From NCBI RefSeq assembly GCF_014836615.1, contig NZ_JACSQN010000004.1, forward strand, positions 124,001 to 188,000: 64,000 nt of DNA. Direction: 5' to 3'. This document shows positions 42,646 to 51,208 of the stretch, in pieces. Below the pieces are notes generated by a model. That model did no database searches. It saw nothing but the letters and a program-made list of their open reading frames with translations, and had not been told where the DNA came from. This DNA comes from Sporosarcina quadrami. GTDB lineage: Bacteria; Bacillota; Bacilli; Bacillales_A; Planococcaceae. A program made the translations under genes and the position numbers. Within the stretch, counting starts at the first letter, position 1; each line of letters begins with the position of its first letter.

Positions 42646-44286
42646 TCAATGCATCGTCTTCGGTTTCATTGCAAATACCTTCCTCCATCCAACTAGCAGA
42701 GTGATAAGGAGAATGGCGATATATCCATAAATTCCACCTGTAATCGCATTTGCGATTAAATGTGCGACAACAAATAAACCAGTCAGAAGGCTTAGTAAAA
42801 ATAGCTTCATGGAGCCATCACTTTGCACCGTCTCAAATGAGTTCATGAACGGGAATGGCTCAGCGTTAATCATCTTATACGTGAGTAACGTTTGGACAAT
42901 AGCTCCTAACAGCACTGCTACTAGATGTGGTGCAATCCGGAATCCAAATATCCAAATGAAAATGATGGATAGTAATAGGAAAACCGGAATGTATAGCTTT
43001 GCGAGAAAAGCTTTTAATGTGCCGCTGTATGCCGCATTCGGATTCTCAAGCGGAGCCGCTTTGAAAATCCAACTTCCTTTATAGTTTGCAGAAAAACGAA
43101 GCATATGAATAATCGTAGGAATCATGATGCTGCCGAAGTAGATAAACAGAAACGTATTCCCTTTTGAAATATCAGCAAGAGATCGCGACTGTAATTCTGT
43201 AAAAATGAAGATGAACGGAAAGATAATAGCAAATCCGAAAGCAGGATACACTTTAAGTTTGAACTGTCGCTCCTGTTTCATCATTAAAGCAGTAAAACGG
43301 AAGAATACCTTCTCCTCTTTACTTCTACATATTAGCTTCACCCAAAGTTCATCGAGCATATGCGGCTTTCTTTTCTTGTTCTTGGACTCACTCATCAATT
43401 TATCCAGATTACGTTCAAAGGATGGCGTCAACTTTATATAGACGAAGATTGCGATGAGTGGAACAAGTATTGCCAGCAACGTAAATAGAATCGTGAAAGT
43501 CGCATAGTTTTGATTCAACAACAGTTCAAACGGCGCGCCAAACCACATCGGCGGTAAAAAGGCATGCCACCAGCTGAATGTATACGTGACGTCCAAGTCA
43601 ACGAATGAAAACGACCGGATTACAATCTGATATCCAACGATGACACCGACAGACAATAGAATTTGCACATAATTGATAATGTCTTTGAGTTTTTCACCGT
43701 CGAAGAATTTCAAAACGAAGAAATAGAGCAGTGATGTGAACACGACGATGAACAGCAGCGCGAACGCTAATCCGATAATGAAAATCAGTGTAAAAGCGAT
43801 GCCCTTTTTGAACAAGCTGACGATGAGTGGCAACGCAATGAACGCCCCTGTGATGAAAAACATGTACAGCATAATATGAATCAATTTTGCTGCGGCTAAC
43901 GTTCTACCGTCAATCGGCTTCGTCTGCAATACCGTTTTGTCGCGCACATCGAGCAGAACGGACGAGAAGTCGGAAACCATTGTCGTTGTCAGCACGAACA
44001 TCATTATTCCGAACACGATACTCATCTGGAACATATACTGATCACCGATAAAGAGGAACGGGATGATCATGACACCGTATATGCCGTAAATCCATAGTGA
44101 TTTCAGGAATTGATTGCCGTCTTTTGTCTTCCGCATATCATTGAAAATAGTCGGCACCCGTCTCCCGTCCATCGTCAGTTTCATACGTAAAATTGTTTCC
44201 ATTGCGACATAGTCGATACCCAGTTTCGCAAATAGCCCTCTGAATTTTGATAGGATAGCAAGCGTCCGGAATTCACCCATCGGCAT
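42646..44286 (-). CDS. ABC-2 type exporter permease
   Basis: The start is ATG 44286 (or 44280), inside the end of the ATPase gene, with GGAAGGCGG upstream; the product is about 546 residues. It has around 11 membrane helices, with long loops near 110-130 and 280-320. It resembles YthQ/EcsB-like exporters, not the 850-aa permeases at the left of the window. Overlap with the ATPase gene (44273-45070) implies translational coupling into one exporter. Substrate unknown. Confidence 0.85.
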   Translation of the reverse strand: MPMGEFRTLAILSKFRGLFAKLGIDYVAMETILRMKLTMDGRRVPTIFNDMRKTKDGNQFLKSLWIYGIYGVMIIPFLFIGDQYMFQMSIVFGIMMFVLTTTMVSDFSSVLLDVRDKTVLQTKPIDGRTLAAAKLIHIMLYMFFITGAFIALPLIVSLFKKGIAFTLIFIIGLAFALLFIVVFTSLLYFFVLKFFDGEKLKDIINYVQILLSVGVIVGYQIVIRSFSFVDLDVTYTFSWWHAFLPPMWFGAPFELLLNQNYATFTILFTLLAILVPLIAIFVYIKLTPSFERNLDKLMSESKNKKRKPHMLDELWVKLICRSKEEKVFFRFTALMMKQERQFKLKVYPAFGFAIIFPFIFIFTELQSRSLADISKGNTFLFIYFGSIMIPTIIHMLRFSANYKGSWIFKAAPLENPNAAYSGTLKAFLAKLYIPVFLLLSIIFIWIFGFRIAPHLVAVLLGAIVQTLLTYKMINAEPFPFMNSFETVQSDGSMKLFLLSLLTGLFVVAHLIANAITGGIYGYIAILLITLLVGWRKVFAMKPKTMH

Positions 44287-45070
44287 TGCCGCCTTCCACA
44301 ATCGAAATGATACGCTCCGAACGACTCACATGATCTGTGAATCCTGTTAGCTGATTGAAAATACCCGATAGCGATCCTTCTTCACTCAACTCCTGCAATT
44401 CCTCGAAGCTACCATCCGCAACGACAGCCCCATTTACAATCAACACAATGCGGTTACTAATTTTCTCGACAATATCCATAATGTGAGAGGAATAAAAGAT
44501 CGTTTTCCCCTGTGCGGCCAATTGCGCAAGCATTTCACGGATAATCATCATACTGTTGGCATCCAGCCCGCTTAACGGTTCATCAAAAAACAAGAGATCG
44601 GGATTATGCAAGAGACTCGAAATGATGAGCACTTTCTGTTTCATGCCTTTAGAGAAGGAAGAAATCCTTGAATGCAATACTTCTCCAAGTTCGAATTCCT
44701 CCATAAGTTTCTGTGCCTTTTCCTCTACAAACTTGCGCTCCAGTCCGTACAACTCACCCGTGAACACCAAGTATTCCATCGCCGTCAGCGTATCATACAG
44801 CTCCGCCTGCTCGGGCACGTAGCCGATTCGACGCTTATAGGATGAATCCCCTGAAGCAATGTCAGTCCCAAAAATTTCAACCTGGCCTTCATAATCTTGT
44901 ATGAGACCGAGCATGATTTTAACAGTCGTACTCTTCCCTGCCCCGTTCGGACCAATATACCCGATGATTTGCCCGCGTTCCACTTCAAGATTGATGCCGT
45001 TTAGCACACGTTTCACACCGTAGGTCATCGTTACGTTTTTGAGACGAAGCACTTTTTCATTTACGTCCAT
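44273..45070 (-). CDS. ABC transporter ATP-binding protein
   Basis: The 265-residue protein starts at ATG 45070 after GTGGGGGTG. Walker A (GPNGAGKST, near 40), signature (FSKGMKQK), Walker B (LLFFDEPLSGLD) and switch His (SSHIMD) are intact. It pairs with the downstream overlapping permease. The FSKGMKQ signature is common in CcmA/YthP-like exporter ATPases. Immediately upstream on this strand begins the 21-bp array B. Confidence 0.93.
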   Translation of the reverse strand: MDVNEKVLRLKNVTMTYGVKRVLNGINLEVERGQIIGYIGPNGAGKSTTVKIMLGLIQDYEGQVEIFGTDIASGDSSYKRRIGYVPEQAELYDTLTAMEYLVFTGELYGLERKFVEEKAQKLMEEFELGEVLHSRISSFSKGMKQKVLIISSLLHNPDLLFFDEPLSGLDANSMMIIREMLAQLAAQGKTIFYSSHIMDIVEKISNRIVLIVNGAVVADGSFEELQELSEEGSLSGIFNQLTGFTDHVSRSERIISIVEGGNADG

Positions 45071-45259
45071 ATCAACACCCCCACATGTCGTTTCTACTCC
45101 GAGTCTACCATTAAATTGGTTGAAAACGCACTCATTCTATTGAAAAATTAAGTGATTTAGAGAACCTTCTAAGCGTGAATGTTGCGAGTGCGAAAAATAG
45201 GGCAGGAATGAGAGCGTAGGTAAATGTGATGGAGATGATTAGTGAATAAACGTAGGGAG

Positions 45260-45621
45260 CGTATCGAAATGTAGATGCCCCGCATCGAAACGTAGCAGCT
45301 TCGTAACACAACGTAAACCGTTCGCAACGAAAAGTAGCGGGCGTATCGAAATGTAACGTGCCGTATCGAAACGTAGCGGCTTCGTAACACAACGTAAACC
45401 GTTCGCAACGAAAAGTAGCGGGCGTATCGAAATGTAGGCGCCCCGTATCGAAACGTAGCGGCTTCGTAACACAACGTAAACCGTTCGTAACGAAACGTAG
45501 AGAGCGTATCGAAATGTAGACGCCCCGTATCGAAACGTAGCGGCTTCGTAACACAACGTAAACCGTTCGCAACGAAACGTAGAGAGCGTATCGAAATGTA
45601 GACGCCCCGTAACGAAACGTA
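45260..45621. repeat. 21-bp-periodic array B (18 words, 82-bp superunit)
   Basis: Words of the family CGYAWCRMAACGTA (CGTAACACAACGTA, CGCAACGAAAAGTA, CGTATCGAAATGTA and CGTATCGAAACGTA) start at 45260, 45281, 45302, 45323, 45342, 45362, 45383, 45404, 45423, 45444, 45465, 45486, 45505, 45526, 45547, 45568, 45587 and 45608; the mean step is 20.5 bp. Four words form an 82-bp superunit that repeats more than four times. The array lies between divergent genes (ABC ATPase and secreted protein). Long frames run across it in all three minus-strand registers, but an 82-bp period would change frame every unit, so it is not a gene. Confidence 0.95.
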
Positions 45622-45681
45622 GGAGAAGTGCCTCACTATTCAGATGCCCCCGAATTGGAAATAGTTCCCTGAGAAAATGAC

Positions 45682-45732
45682 GAGGAAATTCTCACCAACT
45701 TCTCATTTTATTCACAGGGTTCTCTAAAAAAG
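45682..45732 (+). promoter_or_regulatory. Conserved upstream element of the secreted modular protein gene, copy 1
   Basis: A 51-bp block from GAGGAAATTCTCACC to TTCTCTAAAAAAG is the same at 48057-48107 except two positions, ~50 bp before each SD. It holds direct hexamers TTCTCA, TTCTCA and TTCACA at 11-bp steps (45689, 45700, 45711), like the sites of OmpR-type response regulators. Confidence 0.55.
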
Positions 45733-45777
45733 CAGGCGTAAACTAAAATTATTCCAAAACGAAGGGGAGAAAAAATC

Positions 45778-46443
45778 ATGAAAAAACTTTTCGCAACTAC
45801 ATTGAGCGCAGTACTATTAACAACAGGTGGTCTTGGAGCAACTAACGTACTTCACCCGGACAAAGTAGAAGCAGCGACAGTGAACTATGAATCTTCTTAC
45901 CAGAATCACAACGCACACTACCAATTACAAATCGCATCTGAAGAACTTACACAACTTCCTGAATACGCTACAGTTGCTTCAAAAATCGACGTCAACGGCT
46001 TAACTGCAAAAGTGGTTGAAGACAATTACAACACACGTACAATCGTATTCAGCAATTCACATGGACAAGGCCAATACAAATCCATTTTCGTAAAAAGAAC
46101 GGACAGTTTGAAAGTCATCGATTTCCGCGGAGGGCAGATCTTCTACGGTACGATTTCTAATGAAACAGCAGCCCCTGCTCCAGAACAACCAGCAAAACCA
46201 GAACAAAAACCAGCAACGGATACAGCAATTAGTGCACTTCCTGAATATGCAACACTTGCTTCTGTTGTTGACGTCACTGGCTTTAACTTGGAAGTGGCAG
46301 AAGATAACTTCAACACTCGTACAGTTTTAGTAAAAGATCAAAACAACCGCGTTCAGTATAAATCGATTTTCGTAAAACGTGCACACACGTTGAAAGTCAT
46401 CAACACTCGCGGAGGACAGATCTTCTACGGTGCAGTAAAATAA
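45778..46443 (+). CDS. Secreted modular protein, two repeats
   Basis: The 221-residue product begins with a signal peptide (MKKLFATTLSAVLLTTGGLGATNVL, cleavage near VEA-A at about 34). Two modules of ~70 residues follow (about 57-125 and 150-221), each running from LPEYAT-ASKIDV-G to YKSIFVKR...LKVI-(F/T)RGGQIFYG, joined by a Pro/Glu-rich linker (PEQPAKPEQKP). It is a paralog of the three-module protein at 48152-49123. No catalytic motif is visible; a cell-wall-associated or adhesive role is a guess. Gene is preceded by the conserved 51-bp element, SD AAGGGGAG. Confidence 0.85.
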   Translation: MKKLFATTLSAVLLTTGGLGATNVLHPDKVEAATVNYESSYQNHNAHYQLQIASEELTQLPEYATVASKIDVNGLTAKVVEDNYNTRTIVFSNSHGQGQYKSIFVKRTDSLKVIDFRGGQIFYGTISNETAAPAPEQPAKPEQKPATDTAISALPEYATLASVVDVTGFNLEVAEDNFNTRTVLVKDQNNRVQYKSIFVKRAHTLKVINTRGGQIFYGAVK

Positions 46444-46450
46444 AACACTC

Positions 46451-46487
46451 AAACAGCCGTATCAATCAAATTCGATACGGCTGTTTT
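46451..46487. terminator. Bidirectional terminator
   Basis: AAACAGCCGTATC (46451-46463) pairs with GATACGGCTGTTT around 10 bases, followed by TTT. Confidence 0.8.
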
Positions 46488-46493
46488 TTCCTT

Positions 46494-47063
46494 TTATTCC
46501 ACTGGTTTCAAAACTGCGGCATTGTACTCATCTTTCAACAGTGAATACATATGTACATCCTCGAATTTTCCATTCGTCCTTTCATATTTCCGCAACAGGC
46601 CTTCTTGCAGGAACCCTAACTTCTCAAACAGCTTTTGGGATGCAATATTCTCAGGATCAATCAATGCTTGAATCCGCATAAGTTCCATATGCGAAAAGCC
46701 ATATTGAATAACGGCAGTCAATGCTTCCGTCATGATTCCACTTTTCCAATACTCCTTCGACAGCTCCAACCCAACTTCTGTACGCGCATGTTGTGCTGTA
46801 TATTGAAGAAAACCACAACTTCCAATTACTTCAGATGTGTCCTTCAGCGTAATTCCCCATCGGATTCCCGTTCCTTCGTCAAATATGCGACGATACCAGG
46901 CAATTTCCTCTTCTGCTTCACACACATTTTCCATTGGCGCCATGCCGTAATACTTCATCACTTCTTTATCCGAAAGATAATAAAAAACACTTTTTGCATC
47001 TTCCATCTTTACTTCACGCAAAAGTAATCTGTCTGTTTCCAATATCGGAAATACCTTATCCAT
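46494..47063 (-). CDS. GNAT N-acetyltransferase
   Basis: The 189-residue product starts at ATG 47063 after AAAGGGGGATG. RimJ/RimL features: ETDRLLLREVKMEDA at the start, VGLELSKEYWKSGIMTEAL near residue 100 (acetyl-CoA loop) and NIASQKLFEKLGF toward the end. It is 26 bp downstream of a methyltransferase gene and shares its operon. Both lie between the two secreted modular protein genes. Confidence 0.87.
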   Translation of the reverse strand: MDKVFPILETDRLLLREVKMEDAKSVFYYLSDKEVMKYYGMAPMENVCEAEEEIAWYRRIFDEGTGIRWGITLKDTSEVIGSCGFLQYTAQHARTEVGLELSKEYWKSGIMTEALTAVIQYGFSHMELMRIQALIDPENIASQKLFEKLGFLQEGLLRKYERTNGKFEDVHMYSLLKDEYNAAVLKPVE

Positions 47064-47089
47064 CGTACATCCCCCTTTATAGCGGCCAC

Positions 47090-47935
47090 TTATTCAGCCA
47101 CAAATGCAAATACAGCTAATGGTTCAACTGCTTCCCTTTCATGAGCCACTTTTAGCAATTCCACTTCAGAATGCAGCAAGGACTTTAACTTATCCGGAAT
47201 CTGTTCCAAACGATTGATCTCCCCTTCATATTCAGCAAGCGTCATCTCGACTTCCCATTTTCCGTCCTGCAAATCTGGGGAATGGATACGTTGTTCCTTC
47301 GTCAAGGTCCAACCGGTTTTCGATGCTAACTGTAGGATGTCTGATGGGGTGAACAACGTCCGCACATTCGCATTGCTACTTTCCTTAAAGCATTCATAAT
47401 GCGCTTGAATGAGGATAGCCAACAAATGTGGATGCTGTTCAATTCTTTGGATCCGTGTATCCCACTCCGCAAAACATAATCGTTTCCCCCATTTTCGCGC
47501 CTTTGTCAAAATAGCGGAAAGCTCTTCTGCTGATCGTAAATAAAAGGCACAATGCGAAAAGACGATAAAGTCAAATGACATCGGTGGAAACTCAACTTCT
47601 TCAGCTAGAACATCCACGTCAAAATCGATTTTCATCCGACTTCCCATTTGGGATTCCAATAAATGTTCGCGCGCTTCTCCGAGTGTAATCGGTGCACCAT
47701 AGTCTGCAGGCGCAATGTCGATACCATGTACAAAACCTTTCTCTCCAACTGTATATGCTAATGCAGCCGTCGTATCCCCCTGGCCACACCCAATTTCGAG
47801 GACACGTGCCCCCTCTTTAATCGCCCAGAAATCAACAAGCTTCATTCGATGCTCCGTTTGGATGCGCTGGATTTCTTGAACGTCATCCATTATCTTCATA
47901 TAACCAAGAATTGTTTCAATAGGTTCTGGATTCAT
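47090..47935 (-). CDS. SAM-dependent methyltransferase
   Basis: The 281-residue soluble protein has the class I SAM-binding motif ARVLEIGCGQGDTTAALAY (about 40-58), the acidic motif II region (HGIDIAP) and a SFDFIVFSHCAFYL motif IV/post-I segment. It resembles methyltransferase-type-11/25 enzymes; the acceptor is unknown. Start ATG at 47935 follows GGGAGATG. It forms an operon with the GNAT gene downstream. Confidence 0.85.
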   Translation of the reverse strand: MNPEPIETILGYMKIMDDVQEIQRIQTEHRMKLVDFWAIKEGARVLEIGCGQGDTTAALAYTVGEKGFVHGIDIAPADYGAPITLGEAREHLLESQMGSRMKIDFDVDVLAEEVEFPPMSFDFIVFSHCAFYLRSAEELSAILTKARKWGKRLCFAEWDTRIQRIEQHPHLLAILIQAHYECFKESSNANVRTLFTPSDILQLASKTGWTLTKEQRIHSPDLQDGKWEVEMTLAEYEGEINRLEQIPDKLKSLLHSEVELLKVAHEREAVEPLAVFAFVAE

Positions 47936-48056
47936 AATTCATCTCCCGGCTCAGTTTTTCTTTATTTTATCAGTAAAATGGCCGAGCATCTAGTTGATCC
48001 CTTATACATTTCCTTATTCATTCAATTAACTGGAAATCATTCCCTTAGTAATCAAT

Positions 48057-48107
48057 GAGGAAATTCTCACCAATCTCTCATTTTATTCACAGGGTTCTCT
48101 AAAAAAG
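48057..48107 (+). promoter_or_regulatory. Conserved upstream element, copy 2
   Basis: Same 51-bp block as at 45682-45732 with two changes (CAACTTC to CAATCTC), located 45 bp before the start codon region of the three-module protein. The 11-bp-spaced hexamers are retained. Confidence 0.55.
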
Positions 48108-48151
48108 AGAGAGTAAGATGAAATCATACCAAAACAAAGGAGAGGAACAAC

Positions 48152-49123
48152 ATGAACAAATTTATTGCAACTGCATTAAGCACAGTACTATTGACAACAG
48201 GTGGTATCGGAGCAGCTAACGTTCTTCACCCAGACAAAGTAGAAGCAGCACAGGCGAAATATGAAGCTTCCTACTCACATCACAACTCAAACTATCAACT
48301 ACAAATCGCTTCTGAAGATCTTACACAACTACCTGAATACGCAACAATCACTTCAAAAATCGACGTCAATGGTCTAACTGCCAAAGTAGTAGAAGACAAT
48401 TACAACACACGTACAATCGTATTCAGCAATGCAAATGGACAAGGCAAATACAAATCCATTTTCGTCAAAAAGACTGACAGCTTGAAAGTCATCGATTTCC
48501 GTGGGGGGCAGATTTTCTACGGTACGATTTCTAATGAAACAACAGCACCTGCACCAGAGCAAAATCCTTCAACAGATACAGTAATTAGCACACTTCCTGA
48601 ATTCGCGACACTCGCTTCTGTCGTAAAAGTGAGCAACTACACTCTTCAAGTCGTTGAGGATAATACAAACAAACGCATAATCACTCTAAAAGATCAAAAC
48701 GGACGTCTGCAATATAAATCGATCTTCGTGAAAAACAACAACAGTTTGAAAGTTATTGACACTAGAGGCGGACAGATTTTCTACGGTACTGTCGGAACTG
48801 AAACAGCTGCAACTCCTGCAGTCGTAAAACCGGCACCTGCTAAAGCTGTAGCGAAAGCAGCACCAGTAAAAACTGAAGTGAAAGCACAAGTGCCAGTTGC
48901 AAAAAACACAAGCTCACTTCCTGAATACGCAACACTTGCATCTGTAGTTAACGTGAACGACTTTAGCCTCCAAGTTGTAGAAGATAATTCCAACACACGT
49001 ACGATTTTATTGAAAGATAAAAATAACCGTGTACAATATAAATCCATTTTCATCAAACGTACAAACAATTTGAAAGTCATCCAGACAAGAGGCGGACAGA
49101 TTTTCTATGGATCAATTAAATAA
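48152..49123 (+). CDS. Secreted modular protein, three repeats
   Basis: The 323-residue product has a near-identical signal and first module to the 221-residue paralog, then two further LPE(Y/F)ATLASVV...GGQIFYG modules (about 140-210 and 250-323). The second linker is Ala/Lys/Pro-rich (PAPAKAVAKAAPVKTEVKAQ) and could span the cell wall. Expansion from two to three modules suggests recent module duplication. Function unknown; its regulation is shared with the paralog through the 51-bp upstream block. Confidence 0.87.
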   Translation: MNKFIATALSTVLLTTGGIGAANVLHPDKVEAAQAKYEASYSHHNSNYQLQIASEDLTQLPEYATITSKIDVNGLTAKVVEDNYNTRTIVFSNANGQGKYKSIFVKKTDSLKVIDFRGGQIFYGTISNETTAPAPEQNPSTDTVISTLPEFATLASVVKVSNYTLQVVEDNTNKRIITLKDQNGRLQYKSIFVKNNNSLKVIDTRGGQIFYGTVGTETAATPAVVKPAPAKAVAKAAPVKTEVKAQVPVAKNTSSLPEYATLASVVNVNDFSLQVVEDNSNTRTILLKDKNNRVQYKSIFIKRTNNLKVIQTRGGQIFYGSIK

Positions 49124-49141
49124 AAGGCTTCCTGAAACAGC

Positions 49142-49175
49142 AAACACCCGGAGACCAATGTCTTCGGGTGTTTTT
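49142..49175. terminator. Terminator of the three-module secreted protein gene
   Basis: AAACACCCG (49142-49150) pairs with CGGGTGTTT (49165-49173), followed by TTGT; convergent genes. Confidence 0.7.
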
Positions 49176-49185
49176 GTATAGCGTA

Positions 49186-50229
49186 TTATTTCTTCTCAAG
49201 TTGTACTTCAATCGGTGTAAGCGTAAATTCCTCGATCAGTTCAAGCTTATTTGAATTACCTTCATTGTAAGCTGAAGCTACCGGGGTGATGATGATTGAT
49301 GTGGCTTCCGGCTCAAAGACCGGGGTCATGATTCTCCGAGACATATTATAAGAATTAGTCCCGAAACCGCCATTGTTCAACACGTCATATTCATTCCCCA
49401 AGTTATCCACCACTTTAAAGTCCAAGCTGACGAAGTCACATTTATCTTTCAACTCTTGCGACGTGCTATTTGATAAATAAATCGTATTCGATACAGGAGT
49501 TGTCGTCATCTTCGTAACGTTTACTGTAATTCCCTTATCTGTGACATTCAGATTAGATAATTGAATTGTTTCGGATTCCAAGGACTCTAACTCAAAATCG
49601 AATTCCCAGTCACCCTCGATATAGTTTGCCAGGTCCTCCGCAATCGTCAGTTCTCTACCCTTCCAGTTGACATGGATGGTATCTTTAGGTTTACTGCCCG
49701 TCATCAAGTACGTTATAAATACACCTGCGTATTGGTTGTCGCTCACCTTTTCGATCATATAGTTACCCGGCGTATGCCCTTCATATTCTTCAATTGATAA
49801 CCCGCCTTGCAATATAGGATTTTCACCCAAGTCCCGATCGCTTTCCATCGTAAAGGAAATCGATACACTTTCCCCATCGTAGACGGCATCCGTAATGGTG
49901 ATCTCCACGCCACTGTCCTCTTTCGTCATGCCTATTGCAGTTGTGTACTCTCCATAGTCACTAACTAGCTGGCTCTCCTCTTGAAATAAAGAAAATACAC
50001 TTCCTATAATCGGTAATTGTGCCGCAATTGCTGGGAAGGAGACACTGAATGTCACAACCGAAAAACTGAGGACCGCGGCCGCCACGAAAGTGTTTCTAAT
50101 AAACGGTTGTGTTGATTTCTTTTTCCTTCGCAAGTTCTTCACCCGATCTTTTTCTGCTTCCTCCACAGGCATCGGTTCGATTTTCGGATCAATCTTCAAT
50201 TCGCTGAAACGCTTATAAATATTATTCAT
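49186..50229 (-). CDS. DUF4179-type anti-sigma factor
   Basis: The 347-residue protein starts at ATG 50229, overlapping the sigma gene stop by 4 bases (ATGA). It has a short cytosolic N-terminus (about 1-48) able to bind the sigma factor, one membrane helix (about 49-72) and a large extracytoplasmic region that resembles DUF4179/DUF5643 sensory domains. It would hold the ECF sigma inactive until an envelope stress signal. Its first residues carry no zinc-finger HxxxCxxC motif, so binding is of the non-ZAS type. Confidence 0.85.
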   Translation of the reverse strand: MNNIYKRFSELKIDPKIEPMPVEEAEKDRVKNLRRKKKSTQPFIRNTFVAAAVLSFSVVTFSVSFPAIAAQLPIIGSVFSLFQEESQLVSDYGEYTTAIGMTKEDSGVEITITDAVYDGESVSISFTMESDRDLGENPILQGGLSIEEYEGHTPGNYMIEKVSDNQYAGVFITYLMTGSKPKDTIHVNWKGRELTIAEDLANYIEGDWEFDFELESLESETIQLSNLNVTDKGITVNVTKMTTTPVSNTIYLSNSTSQELKDKCDFVSLDFKVVDNLGNEYDVLNNGGFGTNSYNMSRRIMTPVFEPEATSIIITPVASAYNEGNSNKLELIEEFTLTPIEVQLEKK

Positions 50230-50783
50230 GCAAAACTGCCTCCCATCTGTGTCTGTTGTATAATTTTCTTGCCTCTGTAAAGCCGATTATCGACAGCGGC
50301 CTTTGTTAACCCAAGTTGTTTCGCAATCTCCTCATTCTTCATTTCCAAAAAGTATTTCATTATGAAAATATCACGATCGAGCTCCTTTAAGTAGTTCAGT
50401 AAAATCAATACTTCGCACGTTGTCTCTTTTCCCATGAACTCCGACTCCGCCGATTCTTCCGGTTCCAACTGGGAATCCGTGATTTCAGCAGGACTATGCA
50501 TCCTCATCTGCTTTCTCTGTTTGTCGACAGCTTTAAACTTGGCGATTGTACAGATCCATCTGCGGAAATCCTCTGCATCTCCGTCAAATTGTTTCGCATT
50601 GTCCCATGCTCCTAAAAAGGTGTCATTGATGCATTCTTCAATCAGCTGCTTATCATTATAGGAACCCAAAGTATTGTAGACAACCGCTTTAACGCTGCCA
50701 ATATATGCATCGACAACATACTCAAAGGCCGCTTCCTTTCCCTTCTTAAAACGTCTAATAAAATTCTCATTTGTGATTTTCAT
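50226..50783 (-). CDS. ECF-type RNA polymerase sigma factor
   Basis: The 185-residue protein has sigma-70 region 2 (YVVDAYIGSVKAVVYNTLG then ECINDTFLGAWDNAKQF, about 20-85) and region 4 (ELDRDIFIMKYFLEMKNEEIAKQLGLTKAAVDNRLYRGKK, about 130-170). Start ATG at 50783 follows AAAGGAGCG. It is coupled to the anti-sigma gene. Its promoter must lie in or beyond the 21-bp array C that begins 80 bp upstream. Regulon unknown. Confidence 0.93.
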   Translation of the reverse strand: MKITNENFIRRFKKGKEAAFEYVVDAYIGSVKAVVYNTLGSYNDKQLIEECINDTFLGAWDNAKQFDGDAEDFRRWICTIAKFKAVDKQRKQMRMHSPAEITDSQLEPEESAESEFMGKETTCEVLILLNYLKELDRDIFIMKYFLEMKNEEIAKQLGLTKAAVDNRLYRGKKIIQQTQMGGSFA

Positions 50784-50861
50784 TTTTCGCTCCTTTTTTC
50801 GTAAAAGCTTTTACACCTACTTAATCGCACCAGGTCGTAAAACATTCTCAAAAAGTTGTAT

Positions 50862-51162
50862 CGCATCGAAACATAAACCGCACGCAACGAAACGTAGATG
50901 CCGTAACACAACGTAAACACGGCGTATCGAAACGTAACTGCTCCGTATCGAAACGTAAACCACTCGCAACGAAACGTAGACACCGCAACACAACGTAGAC
51001 ACGGCGTATCGAAACGTAACTGCCCCGTATCGAAACATAAACCGCTCGCAACGAAACGTAGATGCCGTAACACAACGTAAACACGGCGTATCGAAACGTA
51101 ACTGCCCCGTATCGAAACGTAAACCACTCGCAACGAAACGTAGATACCGCAACACAACAAAA
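50862..51162. repeat. 21-bp-periodic array C (15 words, 82-bp superunit)
   Basis: Words of the same CGYAWCRMAACGTA family as array B start at 50862, 50883, 50902, 50923, 50944, 50965, 50984, 51005, 51026, 51047, 51066, 51087, 51108, 51129 and 51148; the step is 21 bp with one 19 every fourth, giving an 82-bp superunit as in array B. It occupies the gap between the sigma gene and the small-protein gene, 5.5 kb from array B. Frames cross it in all minus registers without stop, but no SD or protein family supports a gene. Confidence 0.95.
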
Positions 51163-51173
51163 TTCTCCAAAAT

Positions 51174-51201
51174 AAAAACCCCTCCACGTATGAAGGGGTT
51201 T
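51174..51201 (-). terminator. Terminator of the 58-aa protein gene
   Basis: AAACCCCT (51201-51194 on the minus strand) pairs with AGGGGTTT (51183-51176), followed by TTATTTT. Confidence 0.7.
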
Positions 51202-51208
51202 CTCCTAT

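Noticed and set aside
45132..45636. Three overlapping minus-strand frames of 105-155 codons rich in Arg, Phe, Thr and Val
   Set aside because: All three registers are open because of array B; the 82-bp period cannot keep one reading frame, and no SD or family match is seen.
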